Below, piece by piece: positions 1 through 12,285 of a stretch of DNA of 64,000 bases. The stretch is from Bedellia somnulentella. Taxonomy: Eukaryota; Arthropoda; Insecta; Lepidoptera; Bedelliidae. The notes beneath the pieces are model-generated. The model saw only the letters and a program-made list of their open reading frames with translations, was not told the DNA's origin and did no database searches. The translations under genes were made by a program, and so were the position numbers. The stretch spans positions 14,338,401-14,402,400 of the forward strand of contig OY755175.1 in the NCBI GenBank assembly GCA_963576735.1. The letters run 5' to 3'. The stretch's first letter is position 1, and each line of letters begins with the position of its first letter.

Positions 1-399
1 CATCATAATTTGCGGCCATTTTGTTCCTTAAACGGATTTTGAAATAGATGGAGTTGGGAGGTTAGGTCGTGTAGTTTTATGGGTTTCAAATGCAAAGCTG
101 GTGAAGCTGAGTCATGCTAATTGTACATCAACTGGTTTGGTGCAAAGTATTTTTAGATTCAAAACTAAACGTGAGACATCTGATGTAAGAACACCTTGTT
201 GTTACTTCAGTGAACAATATTTACTGGCACTTTATTAAATATTTTTAAATATATAAACTACGATATGTGGTGAGCTAAGTAAAAGTTACCTATAGGACAA
301 TAATAAGTTCTCTCAAAATTTAAACATATATGTTTAAATAGAAAAATAATAACTTTAAATTTCCCAAGGTGGACTTTAAAGTGACTTAAATTATGTCAT
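1..399. other. Unique AT-rich 3' flank, nothing recognised
   Basis: AT-rich sequence with no open frame, repeat or RNA gene that I can name. Confidence 0.6.
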
Positions 400-566
400 A
401 ATGCCTATCCTGATAAAAATTGGACGCATCAATGAATGTTAGGTAGCTTATCATGTGAGTAAAATTTTCTGTCTAAAATGTAGTACTTTGTACTTTTGTT
501 ATTTAATTCTGTTTATTTGTAAATGTTTCTTTTGATCTGCAATAAAGAGTTTTATATTCTATTCTA
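400..566 (+). repeat. LINE 3' end with pentanucleotide tail
   Basis: Ends 'ctgcaataaagagttttata' followed by ttctattctac. The same AATAAAGAGTTTT plus (ATTCT)n ending is found inverted at 2980-3130. Such endings mark the 3' UTR of lepidopteran CR1/L2-like LINEs. The left boundary is a guess. Confidence 0.5.
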
Positions 567-1177
567 CTCTAAGATGGAATGCCAAATTTTCAGCAAACAT
601 GGCAAAATCATGGGTAATTATCAGGATTACTTGTACGCCTGCAAACCCTTCTTTGTATGATCATATGCGGTAATTTTGTCTTAATTATACCTAACCCTTA
701 TTGGGAATCAATGGGTGGTCTCTTGCTCTTTTACCACCATTATAACCTTCAAAGACCGAAACATAATACGAAATAATATTTGTAAAATCAATTATAAATT
801 TCTTTCTCTAAAAAAATCAATGTATAATATGCTGTATAATATTCCTATCAGTAGTACAGGAGTATGATGGAAGGAGTGCTCTTCCAGGAAACATGTTCCA
901 CTTCGTTATCAACTTTACATGGAACTAATTAAAAGTGAAATTAGTTATCGTGTAACTTAGCAAGCTCGACTCAGCCGAGTATAGATAACCCCATTTTCTA
1001 ATAAAGCCTAATGAAAGTTCCCGCTGTACAAATTAAAGTCTGAAATTTACTACGCAATAATTATCTATTATTTAATTATGAGAAAGGTTGTGGGTGTATT
1101 ACTTGGTAGCGGTTTTTTAGGCTCAAATATAATTAAGCAAAGTAATCTATAGCTGTTTAAAGTCGGGTAAGAATATA

Positions 1178-1372
1178 ACTAACCCCTTTCTTAACGTGGG
1201 GGTAATAAGAGGCGATATAGGGCTTTGGGACTAATAACATGATTTTTGAGAGATGTAGCGGGACACTCAACACCAATCATCTTTTCTTTTATAACCCATA
1301 AAAATTTCCAAAAAGCTATGGCTACCCCATTTATGGGATTTATATCCGTCAGTATATGTATGTACATAATTT
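1178..1372 (+). repeat. SINE-A, old divergent copy
   Basis: Recognisable parts in order: aacccctttctt, taagaggcga, 'ctatggctaccccatttatg', and gggatttatatccgtcagtatatgtatgtac, which is the SINE-A tail. The middle is heavily mutated and the 5' head is lost. Confidence 0.7.
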
Positions 1373-2655
1373 CCAAGTCACTGTAAAATGATATTAAAAC
1401 GTTTCGGTTAAACATAAAACCATTTTGATAATAGATGAAAAAATAAAGGAAAGGCTAGGTCACATCAGGAACGAATGAAATAAATGAAAAAGGCGGGGTC
1501 TCAAAAGTGAGAAACTTGATAAATGAGTGGGATAAGTCAGGTTCGTGACATTAGCAATCCAAGTCAAAAATACTCTGTCTGCCCCAATGAGAATCGAAGG
1601 CGTGAGTATCGGTACGTTGTTAAAAGGTTAATTGTTGTTTGTATGTGTTGTGGAATAATGATTATTTACGCTATTCAAATCTACTTTAATCAGCCTTTGT
1701 GTTTTGCAATAAAATACCTCGTTGTATTAATGTTTTTTAAGTTTAAATTCACAATGACCGAACAGCAATGATTGAGTCTCTACATTTTAATTATAGTAAT
1801 ATAATTACATTCATTTCGTAATCAAGTTTAGTCACGAATCACGATATGTGTTATCTAGGTTATTCTCATGCGGTCACATTAGATTTAATTATCACATTGA
1901 AGTATGAATACTATCAATAATGTGTTAATTATATTTCAATCGTGCGTTGTATGGTATAAGTAACGTAGCAGTTTTTCAAAATTATAATAAACGTTGACAA
2001 GTAAAGGATGTTTAAAAACTATTTTATTATTATTTTATAGTATTTTACCTAAGACTTCGTTTAAAACCATTCATGAACTTTCTGCGTACAAAAATTTTTC
2101 GTAGTCCGATTAAGGATATACTGCGTGGTCACATTATTTTAAAGAGTGAACAATTGCGATTTTCATAATTGTTCCGTTCAAAAATCGGTCCCTCGTCCTC
2201 CCGTCCCATTCTTCTGTTCGGTTCCTCGTTTAGTTTTGAGATATCTAAGCTGTGAATTTGCAATTGAGAGGTTAGATAAGTTTACATTTCTACGGGTTTG
2301 GGTGGGTCATTGTTTGCGCTTTTGAAATTTTAAGAAATATAAACAATTTCACCATTAAGAGCGTGATAAGAATGGGCCGTAATGAGTACGATAGGTCAAC
2401 AAGCCGCCCCCGCATTAGCGTCATAGTAATTGGAGTTCGTTATAATTAACCGAGTTACCTTCCCGGACTATAACTGTTGTGTGGATTGTAAAAACTGGAC
2501 TTGTATAGGTTATTTACGTATTAATTAAATAAATATATAGTAGGCAGTGTTAACTGAGATTAGTACTTGCGGTTTTATATGTATGAAATAATGTAACGAA
2601 AGATGAACACCCTTTTAAAGTGATGTCGCCTTTATTTCAAATAGCTAATGTTAAT
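1373..2655. other. Unique AT-rich DNA, nothing recognised
   Basis: No coding signal or repeat recognised. An 82-codon open frame at 1523-1771 has no family resemblance and is judged to be chance. Confidence 0.55.
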
Positions 2656-2862
2656 GAGGCTTGGAATAGCACTACCCCATTTCTTCCGGTGGGTGTACGT
2701 AAGAGGCGACCAACGGTATTAGGGCGTTTAAGGGGTTTTGGGGCGATGCGGTTGGAGGAGACCCATCACCAACAACTTTTATTTCACTATCTTTTCCCCA
2801 CGCAACTTCCAAAAGTGGCTGAGGAATTTCTTATTCCCTAGCTCTTGCTACCCCTTTAAGGT
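2656..2862 (+). repeat. SINE-A, nearly full copy lacking the tail repeat
   Basis: Runs from ggcttggaatagcactacccc through ttccggtgggtgtacgtaag, gcgatgcggttggag and 'caaaagtggctgaggaattt' to tagctcttgctacccctttaagg. The first ~15 bases and the (TATG)n end are missing. Confidence 0.85.
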
Positions 2863-2979
2863 AATAGTACATTAATCTGCTCAAAACTGTTAGGTAGAGC
2901 TGTGTAGTGTGAGCTCAGAGAGTACTATTACTATCTACTAGTATCTACTCGCGGTTGTTTTACCACCACAATTTATAAT

Positions 2980-3130
2980 TGAATAGAATAGAATAGAAAA
3001 CTCTTTATTGTACATCAAATATGGAAAAACAATTACAAATACACAGAATGAATTAACAAAAGTACAATTGGCGGTCTTATCACTAAAAGCGATCTCTTCC
3101 AGACAACCTTTGAATGGAGAGGTCAATAAA
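2980..3130 (-). repeat. LINE 3' UTR fragment with (ATTCT)n tail
   Basis: Read on the minus strand: 'ggttgtctggaagagatcgc', ttttagtgataagaccgcc, then aataaagagttttctattctattctattc. This wording is very common at the 3' end of lepidopteran non-LTR elements. It is 5'-truncated and non-coding; open frames across it are shadows. Confidence 0.75.
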
Positions 3131-3320
3131 TTAGAGTCATGTGAGATAGATGTACAACAACATGGTGAAACTGATAACTATGAGTTAATCTGCTCAAACA
3201 ATACAACAATCCAGTCATATTTAAATCTAGTTATAAAATAATAAACTATTAACAAATATATAAATACTATGATACAATAAATTAAAACTTATAATACATA
3301 TAAATATTATGATACATATT

Positions 3321-3326
3321 TTTATT
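3321..3326 (-). terminator. Possible poly(A) signal for the LMO4-type gene
   Basis: TTTATT on the plus strand gives AATAAA on the minus strand, 230 bases past the stop codon. It is the nearest match I noticed, but the area is so AT-rich that a chance match is likely. Confidence 0.3.
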
Positions 3327-3401
3327 TATATACTTAATATATATAATTTAATTTAATTGACTACCCCTTTTTGGTCTATTCTTTATATCTGTGTGTGTAT
3401 G

Positions 3402-3441
3402 CCTACCTCACTGATGGCGTGAGTATATGTAGGTTTGGCCG
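3402..3441 (+). repeat. LINE 3'-tail remnant
   Basis: tgcctacctcactgatggcgtgagtatatgta matches the end of the LINE at 13257-13428 (ctgcctacccc...aatggcgtgagtatatgtatg) with a short deletion. It sits about 115 bases beyond the LMO4 stop, so may lie in that gene's 3' UTR. Confidence 0.55.
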
Positions 3442-3555
3442 GGCTAGCTCAAAACCAATAGTAATTTTTTGGCGATATCAACCTTAGAATCTTACCTCCT
3501 CAAAATCCCGATGGGAATGATGCAGGGCTGGCAGCGCAGGGGGCGGGGGCGGCGC

Positions 3556-3691
3556 TCATTCGCGCGATCGCCGCGGCCGCCCCACTTTGCCCTTGCGCAC
3601 GGGGGCGCCGTTGCCAGGGCCTGTGTTCGCGCTTTTCACTAGCTTGTGCCAATCTTGCTCGCAGACGAGGGAGCCTGCTAACATGTAATAC
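3556..3691 (-). CDS. Lmo4: LMO4-type LIM-only protein, last coding exon (end of LIM2 and basic tail)
   Basis: Acceptor tctccacag|GTATTACATG at 3692/3691; stop TGA at 3556-3558. Encodes the end of LIM2 (YYMLAGSLVCEQD, ligands C159-x2-D162) and a tail, residues 163-193. The tail is not shared with vertebrate LMO4, which ends differently and is about 165 residues long (from memory). It is rich in G, P, K and R and finishes KGKVGRPRRSRE, with a GRP core at 186-188 like the centre of an AT-hook; that resemblance is only a motif match. Total product is 193 residues. A donor-like sequence AGGAG|gtaag lies 60 bases past the stop (3496/3495). Confidence 0.9.
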
Positions 3692-3994
3692 CTGTGGAGA
3701 GTAATGGATTATTAGTATTCCGTCATGTGTTAGGTATATCTTTTGAAAATAAGTATGAATAAAAATGACCCGCTGCAGAATACGTTAAATTCAAATCTAG
3801 GTAGATAATATGGTTTGTTTGATATTTTGCTCTTATCTCATCTAATTAAAGTTTTTGTTAAAAAGGATTTGTGTCATAATTTCATATTATTTCCAGCAGA
3901 AATACAATTTCTACAAAGTAAATTCTCAAAATAATAGAAATTCATAAATTTTGTTCGACACATTTTTATAAAATATATATAAAAAAAATGTTAC
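3692..3994 (-). other. Short intron inside LIM2 of the LMO4-type gene
   Basis: 303-bp GT-AG intron. It is AT-rich with no recognisable repeat, in contrast to the GC-rich exons on both sides. Confidence 0.88.
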
Positions 3995-4150
3995 CTATCG
4001 CCCTGCATCAGGACAGAGCCGCACTTGGAGCAAGCGAAGCATTTCATGTGGAAGACGTGCAGCTGGGGCGGCGCCCCCGTCCGCATCACGAATTCGCTGG
4101 CCGGGATCGCCTGCCCGCACGCCGCGCACGCGCCACCCGTGCCGAACATT
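3995..4150 (-). CDS. Lmo4: LMO4-type LIM-only protein, coding exon 2 (most of LIM2)
   Basis: 156-bp internal exon. Acceptor is ttgtcgccag|AATG at 4151/4150 and donor is GATAG|gtaac at 3995/3994. The split codon AG|A restores R97 with the preceding exon, and AG|G restores R149 with the next, so phase agrees on both sides. Residues 98-148 begin MFGTGGACAACGQAIPASE, matching the start of the LMO4 second LIM domain. Ligands C105-x2-C108 and H131-x2-C134-x2-C137-x2-C140 are all present; the final pair lies in the next exon. The exon is much more GC-rich than the surrounding intron, as are the other two coding exons, which supports real coding sequence. No frameshift or stop seen. Confidence 0.93.
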   Translation of the reverse strand, partial: NVRHGWRVRGVRAGDPGQRIRDADGGAAPAARLPHEMLRLLQVRLCPDAGR

Positions 4151-4276
4151 CTGGCGACAAACGAAAGTACATTATTAAATCAAATAATAGTTTATTGAAC
4201 AAAAAAATCAGCCTTTAGCCATTTGACGGAAACACAATTTATCATACAAAATTCGATAAAAAAAAACAGAGTCATT

Positions 4277-4348
4277 GACACGGTAGCTCAATTGGCAGAG
4301 CGACGGGGGCGTATACCCGAGGTCGCGGGTACGATTCCCGCCTGTGTC
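4277..4348 (+). tRNA. tRNA-like sequence, probably pseudo-tRNA or SINE head
   Basis: A 72-base cloverleaf-like unit. Acceptor arms GACACGG / CTGTGTC pair over 7 bp with one G-T; the D arm is GCTC-AATTGGCA-GAGC; the T arm is GCGGG-TACGATT-CCCGC. The anticodon arm is poor: CGGG/CCCG pairs over 4 bp around an 8-base loop GGCGTATA. The T loop departs from TTCRANY. A partial relative occurs at 16689-16727. More likely a decayed tRNA-derived repeat than a working gene. Confidence 0.5.
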
Positions 4349-5919
4349 GAAATTTACAAAAAAATTTAAATTAGAGTACCTCCTTTTTAAAACCGATCAA
4401 AAATACAAAAAAAAATGTAGCATAAACCGGCTGCGTGCCTATTATGTTAAATTTAAGGGAATTTTCCTAATTTAATTCTAGTCAAAAACATACAACAAAA
4501 TAATCTGGCAATGCAATGAAATTTGCACTACAAAAGTCATTTACGAAATTATCTAAAATATGCACCAAAATGATTATTAGATTATGATTGAGTGAAATTT
4601 TACATTATTACTAGGATTATACAAGGTTGCAAATAAAACTCTTGTTAAAAAATAATTCAATCATTAAATGTAGCACGAAACAATTTAGCAGAATATGTCT
4701 CAAGTAAAGTAAAATCGTATTTCTAGTCGCGTTACAAAAGCAAACATGGGCAACATTTTAATTAAGAAATGATTAAGATGAAAGGGCGCAGAACCTTAAT
4801 GAATATATGAATTTATACAACTTATTCGGCCGCATGTCGTTTTAATCAACTTCGAAGGGTTTTCATGAACACTTCGACAGGATATCAAACGAACCGAAGT
4901 TAAGATAAGTATCAGAAACTCATTTTAGTTGATAATTTACTTAGACAAGAGCTACAACAAGTAATATGTCGAAATAAGCAACTTTTAGGTCTCGCTTTGA
5001 CAAAGTTTAATGAGAAGATGTTTAAACGCGAACTTAATTAATTAGATTCTAATTTGAATACGTAACCAGTGTACCTGTGTGGAAATAAATAAATCAAGAA
5101 CTCTCAAGAGATAGCTGTCTTTCGCGATCATGTACTCAAAACATAGACAGGTACTCGGTTCAGTCGGTATAGGCAGCGAGTGCTGTATTTGAACATTACA
5201 CGCTTCCGCCACGTGTGAAATTGAATGCGTCGCACTGAATCCTCATTAATTTAAAATGGAGACCGTATCTTGACATGTTATTTTATTCATTAAGAACGCG
5301 ACTTGACGTCGGGACTCTCGCTGATGAGACGAGAGCTGTTGCGATTTAATTTGGTCGATTAATAACTCATTGGCATAATGAAAATCTGCTGCAATGACGG
5401 TCTTATTAAGAGAAGACGGAGAGCGTTGAAACATTGTATAGCGAATGTCTTAAATTTAGTTCACTGGAAATGAGATCTGTGAAAAGTAAGACAGACTTCA
5501 TCTGTACTATAATAACAAAGAATGTTCCAGGAGGTCGGATTACGTTCAGCGATAATGGTATTAAACTTGGTGGAGTTGCGTGAGAAAATCCTTTTAGAAA
5601 GTTTTAAATCGGATCCTGGGAGAGTACGCTCTCACTTTACGGGAATGGATTGAATATGAACATTGCTACACCTTTCGTGTTGAGTTGTGTATTGTTGTTA
5701 TATATAATTATAAATCCATTTATGATTAAATGTTTATGTTTTGAATTATTTTAATCTATTTTTTTAAATTGATGACAGAGATATAGTAGAAGTCCCTTCG
5801 AGCAAATCTCCCCTAATTAACATAGGGAAATTACAGCTGTTTACGTCACGAATAACCTGAAGAATTTTATCCTTCATCTTTAATGTTGGAAAAATGAACA
5901 ACCAAGGATCCTAGATAAA

Positions 5920-6057
5920 CGCCCGATTTCTGAATTGAGTATTCCAGCTGAGAACAACTTAAGTATCGTTCTGTCGCATTGAAATCTTAAAAACTGAATG
6001 AGACAAAACGATACTTAAGTCGTTCTCAGCTTGAATACTCAATTCAGAAATCAGGCG
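5920..6057. mobile_element. Foldback MITE, 138 bp, full copy
   Basis: Near-perfect inverted repeat: the left arm begins CGCCCGATTTCTGAATTGAG and the right arm is its complement, ending TTCAGAAATCAGGCG. The arms extend over about 55-60 bases each with a short central loop. Flanked by AAA on both sides (5917-5919, 6058-6060), consistent with a 3-bp target duplication. A deleted relative lies at 50384-50465 with TAA on both sides. A 3-bp target would fit a PIF/Harbinger-type transposase, but no transposase is present. Confidence 0.85.
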
Positions 6058-9000
6058 AAAGACTGACTATATAGTCGACCTTCATCAGCGTACTATCTGT
6101 CATTAGCACTTTGCAGGCCTTGATTTTAAATACTATCAGTATTCTAGCAAATTACCATTATGTATTTTAAAAAAACACTTTAGAATATAGAGAGATAGCA
6201 GTCAGGTCGAGTAACATAGGCAGGCGAGGGGGACGTTGTCAAACAATGCATCAAGTTTGTTAGAAGAGGCGCTCGATACGCGGCTGTATCAAGTTAGCAC
6301 ATCGTTAGCAAGAAACTCGTTAGTGGTGTCTGCTGACGACAAGCCAAGAATTCGCTAATGATGACACACGCCTCGCGCCGCTCACTCGCGGTTCCGTGGC
6401 CACATCTTAATACCACTACCATATCACTGCATGAGCTTGGGGACTTCTTGATTGTTATGATACACGGAATTTGATAATACTTGAACAAGCTACAAGATGA
6501 GTAATTAATAGAGCATCACCTAAAATATGATCGTAAAGAGGGAAGTATATCATAGGCCAGTATCATTAGATAAAAAATATGCGTGTTGACGCTTAAAGAG
6601 CTCCATCCGTCCGTATGGGTTCGTCCCCAGCAGTACACGTTCCGAACTCGAAGTCAAGAATGCTGAAGTAGATGAAAATGAATTTATATTACCATTATTT
6701 AATGGTGTGGAGGAAGTGTCCAGTGTCGGCTCAGAGTACCACTAAGGTTTCCACAATTTTTTTTCTATGACGCAGGAGATTACTTAGAGTTTGGAACGAT
6801 AGATAACCTTCTTTTTTTATTTATTTCAAATTCTGAATCTCTGGCTGCTTTAAATGGGATTTATAGTCTAGATTGTAAAGGTAGGTAAGTGTTACTATTG
6901 CTCCTTAATAATAAAAACAAAAAACTAATAATATAAAAGAATAAACAAATCCTCGTGTAAACAATCAATAAATCAAAGGTGATTTATCAGAATTTGAATC
7001 AAATCTATCAACATTTTCTTAAGCTATGACTGTTATGAAATATCACCCAAAGAGACACAATGAAAGAGTGAACGAATCTCATATTCAAATTGACATAGTA
7101 GAACAACAAAGCCTCTGACTAAGTTTCGTAAACTCGTTCCCAACTTCCCCGAACACACTCTATTGACAATTTTTAATTAAATCCGTAGCGAGCGCAACGA
7201 GCGAGCAAAGTAACACCATCAATTCATTATCCTAAACTCCGGCCCGATTGTTCCTCGCTCGCTACTTACACAAACTTTCATTTTAATCAAGCGTTTAATT
7301 AAAAATTATCTGAGAAAAACAAAATAAGGCCGTTAGGGCGGTCTGAAACTAATTAAGGCGCGTACGATGGGCTCAGCGGGGGCCGGGGCGCGGCGGAGCG
7401 GGGCCGGACAGTATGCACTACAACAATGTTGGATCACCTAGAAAAATTTAAGTCTTACTGATACAAAGCTATTTATGATTTACTGAATGATAACCACGCA
7501 TAATCCTAAGCGCCTATTAAATTCTACCCATAGGACTCCAATGCTATCATAACGTAGTATATTATCCTAAATATCACTAATTTGATAATTTTGACTCACA
7601 GGGTAAATATTTAGCAGTTTACGTAACAATTCAAGCCAAACAAAGATAGCATGTAATTCGATTACAAGTACCGTAGTCAGAATGATGCAGTGGCTTGCAG
7701 CAAATGTATAAATAATGGAAGCGTTACAGAGATCGTCAAAAGCTGCACTCGAACGATGAACTAATCGACTATCACCGCTAATTGCCCCGCGCCCCGCGCG
7801 CACCTGTCCCGCCTGCGCTACCCCAAACCACCATTAGGGTTGTTACTCTTATTTTTAATAAGTTTAAGATTAAATGACAATAAAAGATTAGATTTAAAAA
7901 GTGATGTTATAATATATATTAGTTTAAATGTCTTTTGTAATTGCTGAGAATTAAACGGAAAGTAAGGATCTAAAGCGTAGCATTTATTATTTGATTAGGG
8001 TGGTAGGTAGGTGAACAAACTAAACTTTGGCATTAAACGCTGCATATTTGCAGCCTGAAGTAAAATGCGGTGAGAATAAGAATGATGTTTTCAAAATATT
8101 TACTAATACTCGTATATCGTAAATTTTCATCCGATAAGCATTAAAATTTCTACAATTTTATTTTATTCGACGATTTTATTTTTTCAGATTTTAAAAGCAC
8201 AATTTAATAAGTTATAAAACATTTTTAAAAATATCTTCTGATTTGTATAGCTGCTTACGAGCTAACGTAGAAATCTTTTTATAACAATTTTTTTATTATA
8301 TTTATGAGTAAATCAAATAATAATTTGTTTGGAGAAGAAAATATTTAGAAAACAACCTTACTATAAATTTTCATTAAGCATTTAATACCCCAACTTGAAG
8401 AAGATATCATGTTATCATATTATGATGCGGTCCTACACTCAACGTGCCAGCCCTAATGACACAGGCACTCTCGCGGTCCCACCAACTAATTAGATAAGTT
8501 TGCAGCCCCGCTCTACCTCTGCTGCCCTGGTACTCGGCCCGCGCTAGCATCAATCTTTCTAATTAAAAACCTTTTGACACAACTATTGGGTACCACTTAG
8601 TATTTTTTGTATAAGCTAACCTTATTTTAACTATTATTATGATAAAATGAACGGTATTATTTTAGTTGTTAGAACAGAGTAATAACAAATATAGAAAGTT
8701 CGGCAAAAAATATGTATGGCTACAATGTTTTTGTAGGATATTTACGTTAAAACATTATGCGCCTACATTTAAGATTTTAATATTTTAATGCTACTTAATG
8801 TTGGTTCGTAAATTCATTAACTTTCCCATTTTAACTGACATAAAACTGACTGTAGAATAGTCGTTTCTGCAGTACCGGTTACATCTTTTTGGCGTAAACG
8901 CAGTGAATAGAATTATGCATGAAAATTAATTATAAGCTAATTTAAGCAACGGGCGCTAGTCAAACCATTATAGATTAGCTTCCAATAATAAATCAGGGCT

Positions 9001-9399
9001 TACAATGGCACATTGTCTGTCGCTCAAGCAGCTCAAAAAGATAAATAAATAGGTGCCGATCTGCGTCGTCGCTCGCGAAGATCTTATCACTAAATTCACG
9101 ACATTTATTGGATGCACTGTCACAGAATAGTACCTTAACGATATCTATAATAGGGTTGAAACACTTAATGTCTCAAATCATTATCGCTTGTTGTATTACT
9201 ACTACGAGTGAATTTTATTTACACCAATAAAGGAGATACAGGAAACGCTATTTAAAACGTTTAATATAAAAATAAATAACTCAACAATTATGATTCTATT
9301 ATGCGTAAGATAAACATCTAGAATCATATAACTTTCTAGATATTATAAAACTGTAAAATACCCCAAAAGATGTTGACAGAGAAAACAATACAGGTAAGG

Positions 9400-9900
9400 T
9401 GGTAACTTCGACATGTTCTGGAGGTAGTTGGTCGAGGGTGCAGGCGAGTAAGGGTTCGGGTCAAATTAGGCAGGGGGCGAAGGTAATGAAGCACGATTGC
9501 CGCATCGATATAACGAAGATTATTTACGCGGCGGCCGCTCACTGGCAATTACCCAGGTTTTGTTTTAAAAGCGGTTAACGTTTGAGTTTTGCGATTAAGG
9601 AGTTTAATTAGGCGGTGTTGTTTACAACCTCATTATAGCTCGAGGTTCGAGGAAAATAGCCTGAGATATCCGATAAATTATTGCATTATTAGTTATGATG
9701 TTGAAACTTAACTTTGCACGGCATTTCGCTCGTGGTATTGATCATAGTTATTTAATGAGATCGTGATCGGTCCCAGCCTCGAGGTTTGATCGTTTCGCTT
9801 AATTAGCTGGTAACGGATTCGGATTTGGTCGGTTTTAACAATGCGTTTTCGAGTCGTTAGTCTCGTTGCAGATATATTTGTGTTTCGTTTATAATTAATT
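9400..9900. promoter_or_regulatory. GC-richer unique island in the LMO4 intron
   Basis: Unique sequence clearly less AT-rich than its surroundings, with a ggcggccgc run near 9529 and several TAATTA/ATTAGC homeodomain-like cores, including AATTAGCTGGT at about 9800, also found near 22310. No coding frame. Candidate enhancer by position and composition only. Confidence 0.25.
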
Positions 9901-12207
9901 CAAGTGATCTGGCTCGTCCCCTGTTATCCGGGCCGCGTTCAAATCGCTCCGTTTTTTACCCGCTAATAGACATCCCGGCAACATCATTAACGTATCGACA
10001 AAGGAGACGCAGATGGTATTCGCTAATGTGACAACAACACAAAGAAAACTCAGCGCCAAATAAGAAGCGGGTTCGACTCTTTCTTTTTGTTTCTTCATCT
10101 CAGACTGATACACCGAAAAAAACTTGTCGAATTGATTTGGACGCTCTGTTAATTTCTAATTAGGTTAGCTCAGAAATTTCTGAGGTAACGAGAATTTTAA
10201 TGGAAATAACTGAGAAGTAAAATAGTGTGGGAGGGAGAGTGAAATACTTGAGTGGAGCAAAGGGAGAGACAAATGTAAATAGAATGTGTCTCGATGGTGT
10301 AACAATATCAGGGCAATGTGGATTGTGGCCGTATTCTAATCGCGTGTTCGCATGTCCCGTTTTTGCGCTAACGAACAGGTTGCGTTAAGGCGACGACGAC
10401 GCCGAATAACGAGACCGACAGAGAATTTTGCCTCATTAAAAGTTGCGACCTGTGGAGGAGGCAATTTAGAACCAACGACAACTTCGTCCGCCTCTTATTA
10501 ACGATATACACTATCACTCGCGACTCGACTTTCCTCTCTTTTTCATTCTTCTTCATTTCTTTTCTGAACGTTTAACTTTTAATGCTTTTGTCAACTAATT
10601 TTGATCAATATAATATTTTATATGTTTTTCTCATCGTTGACATAGTTATAAGTAAAGGATATGTTTCAAATACAACAATTATTAACATCTAACAAACAAG
10701 ATTTAATATTGCATAAAGCTAAGTCTGATAGCCATTTTCCGATTAGTTTCGGTTCTGCAACGCAACCTCCGGCAATAGTTGGCGATATGGCCATTACGTG
10801 ACAGGAGGTCGTCGTAATGCAAATATAGAGCATCCAGTAACACAAGTAAGTATAATTCGGTGGAAGTGTCGGTTCGGTGGCCGCCCATCATCCCACCTGC
10901 TCTACTAGAATTAGTAAACAAACGTTTTTACGAGCGGGTTTACGACGCCCGCGATATTTCGGTCTCGCACACGCTCTTTACGACATAATGAATTTGTTGA
11001 TGAACTATTAGAAAGTTTCGAAATAGACGGATGTCTGCTGTTGACCACCTACCACCGCTAGTCACTTGCCTATTAAATGATATGGGCTTAACGGTTTAAT
11101 GTAATGATTGTGCCTTCTCTTCTCTGTCACCAAGCTTCCGTAATATTCAGCTGTTAGACATAAGAACTCGAGTTTTATTATGTTTAAACAAAAAATGAAT
11201 AAAATGCCACTTAAACCACCCGAAGAAAGAAATAAACTAAAACAGCGATAAAACAAAATTTTACACACCGCAGCCTTTTGGATTCTTTCAGTTTCTTAGT
11301 TGCATAATACAACGCCCACAAAAAAACCCATTAAATAGCTACTACACAGTTATTACCATGTTATAACTTTTAAAATAAGGTCGTTATTTCATTTGCGTAA
11401 GCTTACTATTAAAATAAAATTATTATTATTTTCAAAATACAAAGAATTTATTAAGCTGTTTAAACGGACAAGCACATACGAAGCATAGAATTCACAGTAA
11501 ACGTATAATAAATGCCTTCTAACTGTATAGGGGCTAAAACATTCAACTCATCGGTAACAATAGTGTTATTAAAGTAACAGTGTAATTATGTATGATCTGC
11601 TAATTAAGTTACTGTGTGTTCGATAATTAATTAGCGGTTAGCTCTACGAGTAATTATGAATGTGTCAACTAATTTCATTTCTAACTAATTTCCCGTACGT
11701 ATGGTTTAGTATGTAATTCGATGTTGGGTAATGGAATGCTCTCAGCTGTTCAACTGATCTTACTTAGCAATACTTTTTCAATAGTTTTCTAAAAGAGTTA
11801 TTATCGACCACTAATTTGATAAGATTTTTTTAATCTGGTAATAAGATTAATTGATCAGTTATGTTAACTTAAAATTTTAATGTACTATACACAAAAGGTG
11901 TGCTTTTTTATGTAGGTATATTTTTTGTACTTACTTACATATTCTGACGGCTATTAAAAGAGGAACTAGAGCTTTTTAACACGCTTTTATTAGGTCGACC
12001 TGTATGGAACTATGTAATGAAATCTAAGAAAACTAATTTGGTAAACCTTGATTAGGTTTCAAGGTCTGATGGTGAAGTTGGAAGATAGGCACTAGCATTA
12101 CATGATGGAATATCGTATTATAGCGTGCACCTACAAAAGAATAGCGTGTGTTTAGTGTTTATTAAACTAATAATTTATTATACCTCTGTTATACTTCGTA
12201 ACATTTG

Positions 12208-12285
12208 TAATACCTCAGCCATTTTCTGAAATATGGTAAAATAATTGATGGTTGGTGATGGGTCTCTAACCATACCGCCCAACAA
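12208..12285 (-). repeat. SINE-A internal fragment
   Basis: cctcagccattttctgaa ... ggttggtgatgggtctctaaccataccgccc matches the central part of SINE-A in reverse. Both ends are lost. Confidence 0.7.

Noticed and set aside
2620..2841. 73-codon open frame
   Set aside because: Falls within SINE-A; the same frame recurs in other copies with stops, so it is not maintained.
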